Assembly: GCF_010993705.1 (NCBI RefSeq) | Contig: NZ_WOFO01000001.1 | Coordinates: forward strand, 1 to 64,000 | Direction of reading: 5' to 3' | Origin: Cyclobacterium sp. SYSU L10401 | GTDB taxonomy: Bacteria > Bacteroidota > Bacteroidia > Cytophagales > Cyclobacteriaceae | DNA: 64,000 bases | Shown: positions 15,001 through 22,435 of the stretch, piece after piece | Position numbering within the stretch: the stretch's first letter is position 1 | How the letters are laid out: every line of letters begins with the position of its first letter | Translations under genes and position numbers: made by a program | Notes under the pieces: generated by a model | Seen by the model: only the letters and a program-made list of their open reading frames with translations | The model's database searches: none | What the model was told of the DNA's origin: nothing

Positions 15001-17982
15001 GAAAAAATTGTTGCTGCCACGGCCCAGTCCCGGGAATTGGGTGTCAATCCGCTATTCCAGGTCATGTTTGTCATGGAGTATGGAAATGAAAACAAAAATT
15101 TTGCAGAGGGTTTGTCCATGGAGGTGGTCCCATTTCAACAGACTACCTCTAAATTTGACCTGACTTTTCTGGCAAATGAAGATAAAAATGGTATCCATAT
15201 AAGGGTTGAGTATGCGAAAGCCCTCTTTGAGCATAAATTTATAGAAAAAATCGCCCTGGAATATAAAAGTATTCTCGACAGCTTACTGGAAAATTCAAAC
15301 CTTAAGCTCAATGAAATTTTGTCTGAGCAGGCTGCCAAATCCATTGGGGAAATTAACTATCGGAAAGCTGGGGATGAAAGTGATTTTATTCCTGTTCATC
15401 AATTGATAGAGGAGACGGTTAAAAAGAACGAGAAGAGAACAGCGGTAGTTTTTGGTAAAGAGCAGTTGAGCTATGGGGAATTAAACGCCCAGGCCAATCA
15501 ATTGGCATTTTATTTAAGGGAAAGAGGTCTGAAAAGGGGAGACATTGTAGGGTTGTTGATGGATAGATCACCCAGGTTTTTCATTGGTGTCCTGGGGATT
15601 TTGAAGGCAGGCGGAGCTTATCTTCCTGTAGATAGAGATTATCCTGATTACAGAATCAGTTACATGTTGGAGGATTCTTGTAGATTTTTTCTATCGGAAA
15701 CCGGAATACATACTGCTTTGGAGACTGCTGTAGAAAGGATATTGTGGGATGATTTCCTTGAGGTCAGTACAACTTTCCCAAAGGAAAACCCCCAATTGAA
15801 AATAAATCCTGAGGATGCTGCCTATATCATTTATACTTCAGGTACCACAGGCAAACCAAAGGGAGTATGCCTGGACCATTTTAATGTTCACCATTTTATT
15901 TCTGTGGTGAAAGATCAACCTGGGCTTTCCCCGGAGGATAAGGTATTGGCTGTCAGTTCCGTTTCTTTTGATATTGCCATATTGGAAACATTGGTTACCC
16001 TGGTTTTTGGAGCACAAACCCATCTTTTAGGTCAGATGGAGCGGAAAGAGCCTGACATCATCTTGGATAAGTTGGTGAAAGAGGAAATTTCGCTCATGTT
16101 TGCTACCCCTTCCCATTGGAAAATGCTTCTGTTAAATGGTTGGGATCAAAAATTTGGACGACTGAAAATCATCAGTGGTGGGGAGCCATTGGAGAAAACA
16201 TTGGCAGACCGCTTGTTGCCGCTTTGCAAGGAGTTATGGAATGTGTATGGTCCGACCGAAACCACCGTTTATTCTACCATCAGGCAGGTTTTGCCATCAG
16301 ACAAAATAGTGACCGTTGGAAAACCAGTGGCCAACACCAGGATTCATATATTGGATGCTGAACGAAATCCGGTTCGTAAAGGGATCCGCGGGGAAATTTA
16401 CATTGAAGGATTCGGAGTGGGTAGAGGATACCTGAATAGTCCTGAGCTCACCAAAGAAAAATTTGTTGAAGTCAGGGGAGAAAATGGTCAAATCCTCAGG
16501 TTGTATAAAACCGGTGATTTGGGAAGTATTACTGCTGATGATGAGTTGATAATTGCTGGACGGATGGATCATCAGGTAAAGATCCGGGGCTATAGGCTGG
16601 AGCTGGGTGAAGTTGAAAATGTCATCCGTGGACTGAGTGGGATTAGCGATGCCATCGTACATGTAAAAAAAGACTTGAATGAAGTTCCATTTTTAGTTGC
16701 ATATATTATTTCGGATCCTGCCGACAGTTTATACGAGAAGCATCCAAAACTCAGTCAAAATGAGGTCCGGCAATGGAAAAATCAGCTCAGCCTTACCCTT
16801 GCTGACTATATGATTCCAACAGATTTTGTTTTGATGGACACGTTTCCATTGATGGAAAATGGAAAAGTAAACCGAAATGCCCTGCCTTATCCTGACAGGG
16901 TAGCCCATCCCTTGGTTTCGGTTGGTGAAGAAATGAGTCCGGAGGAACGTCTGGTGGCCGATATCTGGAAAAGAGCTTTGGGCCTAAGTGTCATCAACAA
17001 GAGAGACAATTTTTTCGAGATTGGGGGACATTCCCTTACAGCGGTTAGGGTTATGGTGCAATTGGAAAAGGTATATGGGATCAAGCTGCCTTTATCGGTA
17101 CTATTTCGGTACCCTACCGTGCAGAAACTATCTCAAGCCATCAGGAGTGGGGTTTTGGGGGATAGTGAATGGAAAAGCCTGGTCGCCATCAAAACAACAG
17201 GGACCAAACCTCCCCTTTATATCATTCATGGGGGTGGTTTGAATATTTTACCCTTTTATGCAGTAGCAAAAAAAATGGATCGGGATCAGCCGGTTTTCGG
17301 CATTCAGGCCAAAGGTTTGGATGGAATAGAACAGCCACTCAACACGGTGGAAGACATTGCTGCCCAGTATTTGACAGAAGTTTTGAAACAAAATCCGGAC
17401 GGGCCATACTTTTTGGCAGGATATTCGTTAGGAGGAATTATAGCATTTGAGATGGCTTCCCAGTTGATAAAAATGGGTAAGCAAGTTGAAAAATTGGTTT
17501 TATTTGATACGTATGCCTTTCAAAGTGATCACAAAAAGCCTTTCTGGAAGCGTACGATCAATAAAGTCAGGCATTTTATTGGAAAAAGGAAGTTTGATGT
17601 GGAGTTATTGATCCACCAACCTGCTATATTTAAAAGAATTAAAACCACATCGATAGAAAGGAAGATCAATAAGCTCAACAAATTGATTAGCCCAAAGCAA
17701 GAAAACCCGGAATCCTCCTTACTTAAAACCTACAAACGGGTAGAATACGTTTATAAGGAAGCTTGCAAGGAATATGAAATTAAAAAATACCCTGGGTCAG
17801 TGGACCTGATTAAAGCCAAAATAGCTGCCGGCTACCTGCCGGATAAGACCTGTTTCGGTTGGACACCATTTGTTGATCAATTAAGGGTGTGGGAAGCAGA
17901 AGGCGAGCACATTACCATGCTTTCTCCCCCTAATGATGCTTCATTTGCCAGGTTATTACAGCAGGTTATCGATAAAAAATAA
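9064..17982 (+). CDS. Trimodular nonribosomal peptide synthetase, A-T-C-A-T-C-A-T-TE
   Basis: The 2972-residue enzyme is predicted to assemble and release a tripeptide. Adenylation domains have YTSGSTG-type loops near residues 166, 1213 and 2253, GPTE motifs near 307, 1349 and 2395, TGDL near 394, 1436 and 2482, and NGK lysines near 500, 1540 and 2597. Carrier-domain serines (GGNS, GGNS, GGHS) lie near 558, 1601 and 2656. Condensation domains have HHIAFDD near 743 (last Gly of HHxxxDG replaced) and HHIAFDG near 1785. The C-terminal thioesterase has GYSLGG near 2786 and a late His in GEHITML. No epimerisation, methylation or reductase domain is seen. It starts directly with an A domain, as loading modules do. 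No ATG is available: TTG at 9064 is used, with GTG at 9079 as an alternative. No phosphopantetheinyl transferase, MbtH or exporter lies nearby. Confidence 0.95.
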   Translation: MILSDVLKPEFIQSSSKDHSTTVIDLFQQQVKLNPSRTAVVDEEQLISFEELDVLSSRVAAFLQKAVAGKQQIVPICMEPTHHLVATILGVLKSGLAFVPLNPDWPEKRKVDIVEQVGAQWVLSVDPKMDFGQKQPHFSVLSWEQFSLPAGGNILQTGPIPSANLAYVIYTSGSTGSPKGVMVGHSQLFQATQNRLAHYACSPELLLIPAPSFDAALAAIFWPLCAGGKLVMAAKTSLQNVDQLPDLLRHTDTLLCVPSYYRFLLEQGLLDTLKIERVILGGEKLTKDLVQTHFHHYPQCLLYNEYGPTETTIWATVAAIRPEDELISIGKPLPGVSCHVLAEDGQEVAAGSVGELFIGGRQVALGYWKDKKLTAQKFLPDPFSAASGATLYGTGDLVRKLPDGNYLFEGRKDRQFKFQGNRVDPSEIEKVLLEAGELKEVLVSPLFETEGRPDQILAFVIPKEATLDMDSLKANLTHRLPAYMLPSRIIPMEAFPLTENGKVDQLALVTALDQPDPASTPLAFADPMEEALHKAFSQALGHSNFNMSQNFFELGGNSLAAMRLSAILKSKLGLAVDLKDIFDWPTVSGLYQHIRNQELDTSSEPDDFQPASIADLPQISPGQQSLWLIDHLEGSTAYHLPAAYLLSGKINPEILEKAIQLIVKKQQVLRMTFQGIDQVSLKSEQDWNLNVLNASEETYTAADFSKLFTPLVSKPFDLAADFMLRAQLISFKDQVHVLGLVFHHIAFDDLSMKLFLRELSENYKLLEKGMDPDSSSVSTEFTRYAQYQQGLLENSAFDKGLEYWKQKLAGQEKLRLPYDFPFKSSTKHEAGVHRFFWNKELLEPLTELGRAHGSTLFMTLLAAFKVLLYRYSHQTDICVGTTVVDRNLPGTSGTMGYFINTLPLRSELDPIGSFQTFLQYVRNELLYALRHANVPFLKLASAIPSTPAKDHKPFFDLMFVMHEGSNGPKKPEIPGIAAQILETDPVSSKFAITLTLVEENEGLRGHVEFDKSLFLEETIHRMTSHFQKLLLELPKMPQKPVREINLLSAAEIEKFSGRDSYQKGVAFLPFLERFAQQVHSSPYSRALLIETEEITFESLNHRALQIACLLKENGIEQGALVALLVGRGMDMVAGMMGIWRAGAAYVPVDPKYPQERINYILGDCGAKFLLTDKASESKCPERGNHLIINLDNEGKSGEVTASTFPSIGPNQLAYVIYTSGSTGKPKGVGLTQANLAAFLDWCGKEFPLDDFESVYAVTSMCFDLSVFELFFPLAYGKPVRILPDGLHIPEYLGGDKNVLINTVPSVVQKLVEARLDFGPVSLLNMAGEPVPAGLMEKLDRKGLVVRNLYGPTEDTTYSTCQVLQAGEPVSIGKPIAGSYAYILNQDLIPCPIGVPGEIYLGGQGLANGYLNQPKFTAEKFIPDPFATAESSLMYKTGDLGLWTRKGKINFLGRLDNQIKLNGHRIELDEISYVLQSQKGVKNAVAVLQTANTGEQQIVGFVVGEKEVIERELFEELSRQLPQYMVPSSIHFLEKMPLTPNGKIDRKSLEELKPLPGTGDQQQAFEAPSTVLESNLLDVWRKVLQLEGMGVTDDFFDCGGNSLLGIRLIGRMRESLGLAVSVSELFGHPTVRQIASLMEQKGLKEGEAERIPSQKPRPEFIPLSFGQESLWLTDKLEGSVQYHIPILLKIKGAVSSGLLSDAIRSIMERHEVLRTVIKEQDEDTWQEVMPVLGWKLTVDHQAASQAKLDLELAEFLDRPFDLGSDFMLRAGQFVTGENECLLMVVVHHIAFDGWSIPLFIKELFALLKADLSGESLLLPHLKIQYADYALWQRKRLTATVLEKKLDYWKKHLKGVKPLNLQESPGNLLKRSNEGETFDLQIGPVQKRKMLGLGKQLGLSPFMILLAVFKSLLERISGQQDICVGTALGGRRQAEVEPLLGYFVNPLPIRSFLNPESTLTEILLQVKQNTLEAFEHQDVPFEKIVAATAQSRELGVNPLFQVMFVMEYGNENKNFAEGLSMEVVPFQQTTSKFDLTFLANEDKNGIHIRVEYAKALFEHKFIEKIALEYKSILDSLLENSNLKLNEILSEQAAKSIGEINYRKAGDESDFIPVHQLIEETVKKNEKRTAVVFGKEQLSYGELNAQANQLAFYLRERGLKRGDIVGLLMDRSPRFFIGVLGILKAGGAYLPVDRDYPDYRISYMLEDSCRFFLSETGIHTALETAVERILWDDFLEVSTTFPKENPQLKINPEDAAYIIYTSGTTGKPKGVCLDHFNVHHFISVVKDQPGLSPEDKVLAVSSVSFDIAILETLVTLVFGAQTHLLGQMERKEPDIILDKLVKEEISLMFATPSHWKMLLLNGWDQKFGRLKIISGGEPLEKTLADRLLPLCKELWNVYGPTETTVYSTIRQVLPSDKIVTVGKPVANTRIHILDAERNPVRKGIRGEIYIEGFGVGRGYLNSPELTKEKFVEVRGENGQILRLYKTGDLGSITADDELIIAGRMDHQVKIRGYRLELGEVENVIRGLSGISDAIVHVKKDLNEVPFLVAYIISDPADSLYEKHPKLSQNEVRQWKNQLSLTLADYMIPTDFVLMDTFPLMENGKVNRNALPYPDRVAHPLVSVGEEMSPEERLVADIWKRALGLSVINKRDNFFEIGGHSLTAVRVMVQLEKVYGIKLPLSVLFRYPTVQKLSQAIRSGVLGDSEWKSLVAIKTTGTKPPLYIIHGGGLNILPFYAVAKKMDRDQPVFGIQAKGLDGIEQPLNTVEDIAAQYLTEVLKQNPDGPYFLAGYSLGGIIAFEMASQLIKMGKQVEKLVLFDTYAFQSDHKKPFWKRTINKVRHFIGKRKFDVELLIHQPAIFKRIKTTSIERKINKLNKLISPKQENPESSLLKTYKRVEYVYKEACKEYEIKKYPGSVDLIKAKIAAGYLPDKTCFGWTPFVDQLRVWEAEGEHITMLSPPNDASFARLLQQVIDKK

Positions 17983-18019
17983 GAAAAGCAAAACATCAGT
18001 ATCTATTAATTAACTAAAA

Positions 18020-19036
18020 ATGAAAAAACTACTCGTTTACCCCCTATTTCTATTGTTGCTCATGGCAGCATGTACCGTGGATGAACCTAATCCACCTCAG
18101 GAACCGGAAGAGCCGGAAAATCCTGAAAACCCGACCCCAAGGGATCCGGATGTGGAAGTACCATTTATTGAGGGTACCAATATCATTTTTACCCCTCAGG
18201 AAGAAGCAGCCGAAAGGCTTGGTACCTCAGACAGCTATACCCAGGTGCTGAGCAAGTTTGATCTTGCATCCAGAACGCAAAATAGAGAAAGTACAGAAGA
18301 GGAGGATTACCTTACCTTCGCTTCTCTACAGGCTCAGGCTTGGACTGAGGAAGAAAAAGCGGTGTTGGAAGAACGAATTCTTGGAATCAAAGATAAAATT
18401 GATGCCATGGACCTTCAGTTGGAGTTTCCAGAAGAAATTTTACTGATCAAATCCAGTATGCTGGAAGAAGGCGGGGCTGTAAGCTATACCCGTGAAAATT
18501 ACATCGTGGTCAGGGGTTTGGTAAATGAAAGTTTTCTGATCCACGAACTGTTTCACATATTGACCCGCTTTAAGCCGGAGAAGAGAAATGCGCTCTTTGA
18601 AACCATTAATTTTACAGAAAGTAACCGGATAGAGTATCCGGAAGGCATCCGGGATTTTGTCATTACCAATCCTGATGCTCCTTTCCTTGAGCATACCATT
18701 ACCCTGGAAGTAGATGGGGAAAGCGAAGAGGTGGTATTCATCCTGATATCGGAGGAAGAATGGGATGGAGGATCCTTTTTTACCTACCTGAAACAAAGGT
18801 TAATGTTTGTGGAAGGGGCTGCTGACGAAAAGCAGGCTTCCCTGGTGGACAATATGCCAGTACTTAAAAACTTTGCTGCTGCTACCGATCTCAAACAGAA
18901 AATAGGAGATAATACCGACTATACCCTTCATCCCGAGGAAATTCTTGCGGAGCATTTTGTGATGCTGCTTCAGGAGCAGGAAGTACCTGAGCCTTCCTAC
19001 ATTGATGCCATGAAGACCGTATTACAACAGGATTAA
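18020..19036 (+). CDS. Lipoprotein with HExxH zinc-metallopeptidase motif
   Basis: The 338-residue protein has a signal peptide with lipobox LMAAC and a Pro/Glu-rich linker (residues ~22-50). A zinc-peptidase motif HELFH is at 175-179, and E307 or E311 (PEEILAEHF) is a candidate third ligand, as in gluzincin-type peptidases. No family name is recognised. It starts 37 bp after the NRPS stop on the same strand with no terminator between, and is followed by a strong terminator, so it is probably co-transcribed with the NRPS. A role in processing, resisting or exporting the peptide product is possible but rests only on position. It may instead be a stand-alone envelope peptidase. Confidence 0.75.
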   Translation: MKKLLVYPLFLLLLMAACTVDEPNPPQEPEEPENPENPTPRDPDVEVPFIEGTNIIFTPQEEAAERLGTSDSYTQVLSKFDLASRTQNRESTEEEDYLTFASLQAQAWTEEEKAVLEERILGIKDKIDAMDLQLEFPEEILLIKSSMLEEGGAVSYTRENYIVVRGLVNESFLIHELFHILTRFKPEKRNALFETINFTESNRIEYPEGIRDFVITNPDAPFLEHTITLEVDGESEEVVFILISEEEWDGGSFFTYLKQRLMFVEGAADEKQASLVDNMPVLKNFAAATDLKQKIGDNTDYTLHPEEILAEHFVMLLQEQEVPEPSYIDAMKTVLQQD

Positions 19037-19062
19037 TGAATTGAACCAAAAGTCACCAAAAA

Positions 19063-19094
19063 AAAGCCTCTGAGCAATTCTCTCAGGGGCTTTT
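19063..19094 (+). terminator. Rho-independent terminator ending the NRPS-lipoprotein unit
   Basis: AAAGCCTCTGAG (19063-19074) pairs with CTCAGGGGCTTT (19082-19093) with one G-U pair, around CAATTCT, followed by TTTTC. It also has an A-run before the stem, so it can serve the convergent DUF2207 gene ending at 19100. Confidence 0.8.
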
Positions 19095-19099
19095 CTATT

Positions 19100-21025
19100 T
19101 TACCAGCCGCCACCGCCGCCACCGCCGCCGCCGCCTCCGGAGCTACCACCGCCGCCACTACCGGATTTTGACCCGGGAGGACTGGCAGAATTGCTTAAGG
19201 CAGAACCAAAGGTTTTCCCAAGATTGGAAGAAAACCCTGCAAGTGAACCTGCAGCAAAGCCAGTTCCGGCATACCAGGAGGGATGGTAACGGCTACGGGA
19301 CCGGTTGTCTTCGGTAGAAAGAGAATCAATTTTATTTTCAAAAGCCTTACCCCATGCTTCCCCAACATCCAATGCAATGGCATAGGGTAGAAATTTCTCA
19401 AAAATTTCAGGTGTCAGACCTGGGGGATTGAATGATTCCAATAACGGCTTTTCAGCAGCATTCAGGTACATTCGGAACCCTTCAATTTCATCCATTACTT
19501 TTCTTCCTTTTTCAGTGGGGGCTTTTATCAGGAATGCGAAAACAACATTGATTAAGCCTAAAACCAGTGCCACCAATAGAAAGCCTACCGGAAACTGCGC
19601 ATCAAAGAAATAAAGGGCAATGATGGGGAAACCGAGGATAAATACCAGACTGAAAGCTTCACTGATCAGGGTACTCATTTTTACATGACCGTAATCCATG
19701 TAATGCATCACTGTAAGAAAAACCTTTCTCAAAAACATTAATAAAAAGAAACAAAAAAACAGTCCGATGATCAAAAAAACATTTTCTGATTCCAGGGAAA
19801 CATCCATGGTATATTTGACCCCTAAAACCAAACCTATAATGGATATCAATATACCAGGTACCAGCCAGGCATAATTGTTTTTAAAATGGGTACCATGAAA
19901 CCGGTCATTCAAATCCTTTTGGAGCCCTTTCATGGCCCCGCCTATTTTTTTGTGTTCTTTCTGGTCCAGACTAATGGTCTGGTTTCCGGCAGGAAACAGA
20001 TTAGACATGATGCGTTGGTAGCCGCTGTTACTGGTTTCGGGAAAATCGATTTTTTCCAGTACATACTTCTTTTTCTTTTCTTCAATAATTTTTAGCCAGC
20101 CATTGGTTGCCAATGCAACGATAGCTGAAACATAGGCTTTGGTATCAAATCCCATTTTATAAAGGTACCTGACCCCTGCTGCATCCAGGCCCTCCGGTAC
20201 CTCAAAAATGGGATATATTCCTCCTTTGTGTGGATCCTTACCCACCTTTGTCCAGGCAAAAAAGTAAAAAGCAAAAGCAAGAATTAATCCGATTACCAGG
20301 GCAAGGATTCCCGCATTATCACCTAAAAACTCCTTTGTCTTCGCTGCCGTACCAGGCGGTGCTATCAAGCCTTTCTGCCAGGAAACAGCTACGGTTAATG
20401 GTTCGCCTGCGTTTAACGGCTCTGTAACCTCGACAAACAAAACACGATCGGATTCCTTTTTGACATTACAGGGACAACGGTTGCTCCCGTATGGCCCAGC
20501 ATAGGCGGCATATTGTCCCATTATGCCACCTTCAGGGAGGATGACTCTGGCAGAAGCTTCCAGGATCCTGAAATCCCAGCTGTCCCCTATGGCATTCCAG
20601 TAAAGTTCATCGAAGGTTTCAAAGAAACCAATCTGCCTGTTGGTGCTGTATTCCAAAGTATAATCGTAAATGCCTGGATCAAGAAACGTATTTTCATCTC
20701 CAATCCGAACCACTTCATAGTCCCCCTGACGAATGATCTCGTAGGGTTCCTGCTCTCCATTTTTCCTGACTTCCAGGATATCAAATCCTACGCGTACCTG
20801 ATTGTTGAAGCGGTCCCTGTATCTCACGGGGAAACTTCGAAAAATGCCTCTTTTTATGGCATTTCCGGTACTTCTTACCTGTATCTCCTCCGTTACTTTT
20901 AAGGATCCATCCAGTTGGACTTCTATTTCACTGTGATAATTTAATATTTCTTCCTGGTCCTGAGCATACAGGAAAGACGGGCTTACGGAGCAAAAGAAGA
21001 ATAGACAAAGAATGATTGGACGCAT
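19100..21025 (-). CDS. DUF2207 domain membrane protein with glycine-rich tail
   Basis: The 641-residue protein has a signal peptide (cleaved near YAQ, residue ~21) and an N-terminal beta-rich DUF2207 region with the typical phrases ILNYHSEIEVQLDGSLKVTE, IKRGIFRSFPVRYRDR and DELYWNAIGDSWDF. A membrane helix lies near 236-258, followed by a cytosolic part and a cluster of further membrane segments. The last ~24 residues are almost entirely Gly and Ser before a final Trp, a tail type also seen in other envelope proteins of this class. The gene sits 1 bp after lemA on the same strand; LemA/DUF2207 pairs are a recurring arrangement. The molecular function is unknown. Confidence 0.88.
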   Translation of the reverse strand: MRPIILCLFFFCSVSPSFLYAQDQEEILNYHSEIEVQLDGSLKVTEEIQVRSTGNAIKRGIFRSFPVRYRDRFNNQVRVGFDILEVRKNGEQEPYEIIRQGDYEVVRIGDENTFLDPGIYDYTLEYSTNRQIGFFETFDELYWNAIGDSWDFRILEASARVILPEGGIMGQYAAYAGPYGSNRCPCNVKKESDRVLFVEVTEPLNAGEPLTVAVSWQKGLIAPPGTAAKTKEFLGDNAGILALVIGLILAFAFYFFAWTKVGKDPHKGGIYPIFEVPEGLDAAGVRYLYKMGFDTKAYVSAIVALATNGWLKIIEEKKKKYVLEKIDFPETSNSGYQRIMSNLFPAGNQTISLDQKEHKKIGGAMKGLQKDLNDRFHGTHFKNNYAWLVPGILISIIGLVLGVKYTMDVSLESENVFLIIGLFFCFFLLMFLRKVFLTVMHYMDYGHVKMSTLISEAFSLVFILGFPIIALYFFDAQFPVGFLLVALVLGLINVVFAFLIKAPTEKGRKVMDEIEGFRMYLNAAEKPLLESFNPPGLTPEIFEKFLPYAIALDVGEAWGKAFENKIDSLSTEDNRSRSRYHPSWYAGTGFAAGSLAGFSSNLGKTFGSALSNSASPPGSKSGSGGGGSSGGGGGGGGGGGW

Positions 21026-21026
21026 A

Positions 21027-21575
21027 TTAACTTAAATTGATTTCTGGTACCATCCTATCCGATTCATCGGTCAAGGCAAAGAAGTCAAACTTTTCAAAAC
21101 CAAAAAGCCGGGCAATGATATTGGAAGGAAAGGATTCTATTTTAATATTGAGTTCTCTGACGGTACCGTTATAATACCTTCTGGATTTTTGCAGGTAGTT
21201 TTCAATTTCTGAAAGCTGCTCCTGTAGCTTTAAAAAATTCTTATCTGCCTTCAGGTCGGGATAGGCTTCAGCAATTACCATCAGCCGCTTCAATGATCTA
21301 CCCAATTCCGATGCAGTTTTTGCCTGATCCGGAACTGTCTGTCCGGAAATGCTCTGATTCCGCAGGGAAGTAATTTCTTCCAAAAGCTGTTTTTCATGTG
21401 AAGCATAGCCCTTCACAGTGGTGACCAGATTGGGAACCAGGTCAGCCCTTCTTTTTAGCTGTACATCTATGCCGCTCCACCCTTCCCGGGCATTATTTCT
21501 CAAGCGAATAAGGCGATTGTAAATAAAAATAACCTGAAAAATCAGGAGACCCAGGATCAATAAGGTAATAATCAT
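21027..21575 (-). CDS. LemA family protein
   Basis: The 182-residue protein begins with one N-terminal membrane helix (IITLLILGLLIFQVIFIYNRL) followed by an all-helical domain with the LemA signature phrases NNAREGWSGIDVQLKRRADLVPNL and YNGTVRELN...FPSNIIA. The family function is not established; the topology predicts a helical bundle outside the cytoplasm. It is the first gene of a two-gene operon with the DUF2207 protein, with ATG at 21575 and a 1-bp gap between the genes. Confidence 0.92.
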   Translation of the reverse strand: MIITLLILGLLIFQVIFIYNRLIRLRNNAREGWSGIDVQLKRRADLVPNLVTTVKGYASHEKQLLEEITSLRNQSISGQTVPDQAKTASELGRSLKRLMVIAEAYPDLKADKNFLKLQEQLSEIENYLQKSRRYYNGTVRELNIKIESFPSNIIARLFGFEKFDFFALTDESDRMVPEINLS

Positions 21576-21989
21576 GACAAGAATCGAAATTAATTGTATA
21601 TAGAAACTACCAAAATAGCCATTTTATTTCAATATGACATTCATTGGAGCTTAATATATGCTTTTATGGGTTAATAATTGTTTCTTATTGGTCATAACTT
21701 GTCCCGCACCGAAGGTCGGGATGGCCTGTCCCTATCCTAAATTGGGAGAATCTTGCGGGTTTGATAATGACCCTTCCCTGGGTTGCCTTCGTCATGCTTA
21801 ATTACCTGTCCCTATAGTGGTACAGTTTAATAACCATTAAAGGCCATTTGGAAAGCTTTTTTTTAACACCATTTCATCCGGTCAAAGAATGACTGCCAAT
21901 CAGAGCTTTTCCGGATTAAACGTGGTATGGCAAATTATTTCTTAGTCAGGTAGATGAAGCGTGATTTTTTTTTAATTAATGGATCAATT
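21576..21989. other. Intergenic region between divergent operons
   Basis: About 410 bp without a credible coding frame. A moderately GC-rich part (21700-21800) reads like decayed sequence but has no recognisable remnant. The last part, adjoining 22057, carries direct repeats and a -7 box described separately. Confidence 0.5.
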
Positions 21990-22023
21990 ATACACAAGAT
22001 ATACACAAGAATGGTTAATTTTG
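21990..22023 (+). promoter_or_regulatory. Tandem 10-bp direct repeats upstream of a TAATTTTG -7 box
   Basis: ATACACAAGA occurs at 21990-21999 and again at 22001-22010, one helical turn (11 bp) apart. Six bases further lies TAATTTTG (22016-22023), a full match to TAnnTTTG, 34 bp before the first gene of the operon. The repeats occupy the -33 region and no TTG box is present there, which is what an activator-dependent promoter would look like. No bound factor can be named. Confidence 0.45.
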
Positions 22024-22056
22024 ACTAATTCAATATCACCTAAAACTTAGTTTCAA

Positions 22057-22404
22057 ATGGATTTTAAAATATTCGAAAGACTTAAGCAGAACTACAATAG
22101 ATTTATCCGTGAAGCGGAGGAGGCCATCAACAAAGAAACTGCGAGGGACCAAACCCGCTCGGTATGGTTTGACAGACATACCATAGAGAAATTGTTGGCA
22201 CAAACAGACCCCAAAACAGGAGGAGTAAAGATTTATCTGGGCATGTACGATAAGGAAACCCTGTCAGAAAGAGAAGATCAGGAGCGTGGGGAAGCGTATA
22301 TTGGCAAATTAACCCTGGTGCTGACGGCATCAAACGAAAATGAGGATCCCAACCAGGAAACCATGATCGTCAATGGGGGGAAGGTTTGTCCTCCGGATTG
22401 TTGA
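22057..22404 (+). CDS. Hypothetical protein
   Basis: The 115-residue soluble, charged protein has no signal peptide. The N-terminal half is helical and rich in Lys/Glu; the middle contains GGVKIYLGMYDKETL; the chain ends in NGGKVCPPDC with two cysteines four residues apart. I do not recognise the family. It is the first gene of an apparent four-gene unit with a membrane protein, histidine kinase and response regulator; the stop is 31 bp before the likely start of the next gene. A role as an accessory input protein is only a guess from position. Confidence 0.65.
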   Translation: MDFKIFERLKQNYNRFIREAEEAINKETARDQTRSVWFDRHTIEKLLAQTDPKTGGVKIYLGMYDKETLSEREDQERGEAYIGKLTLVLTASNENEDPNQETMIVNGGKVCPPDC

Positions 22405-22435
22405 TAGTACTTCAGAATATTTTCCTCTTTTTCCC

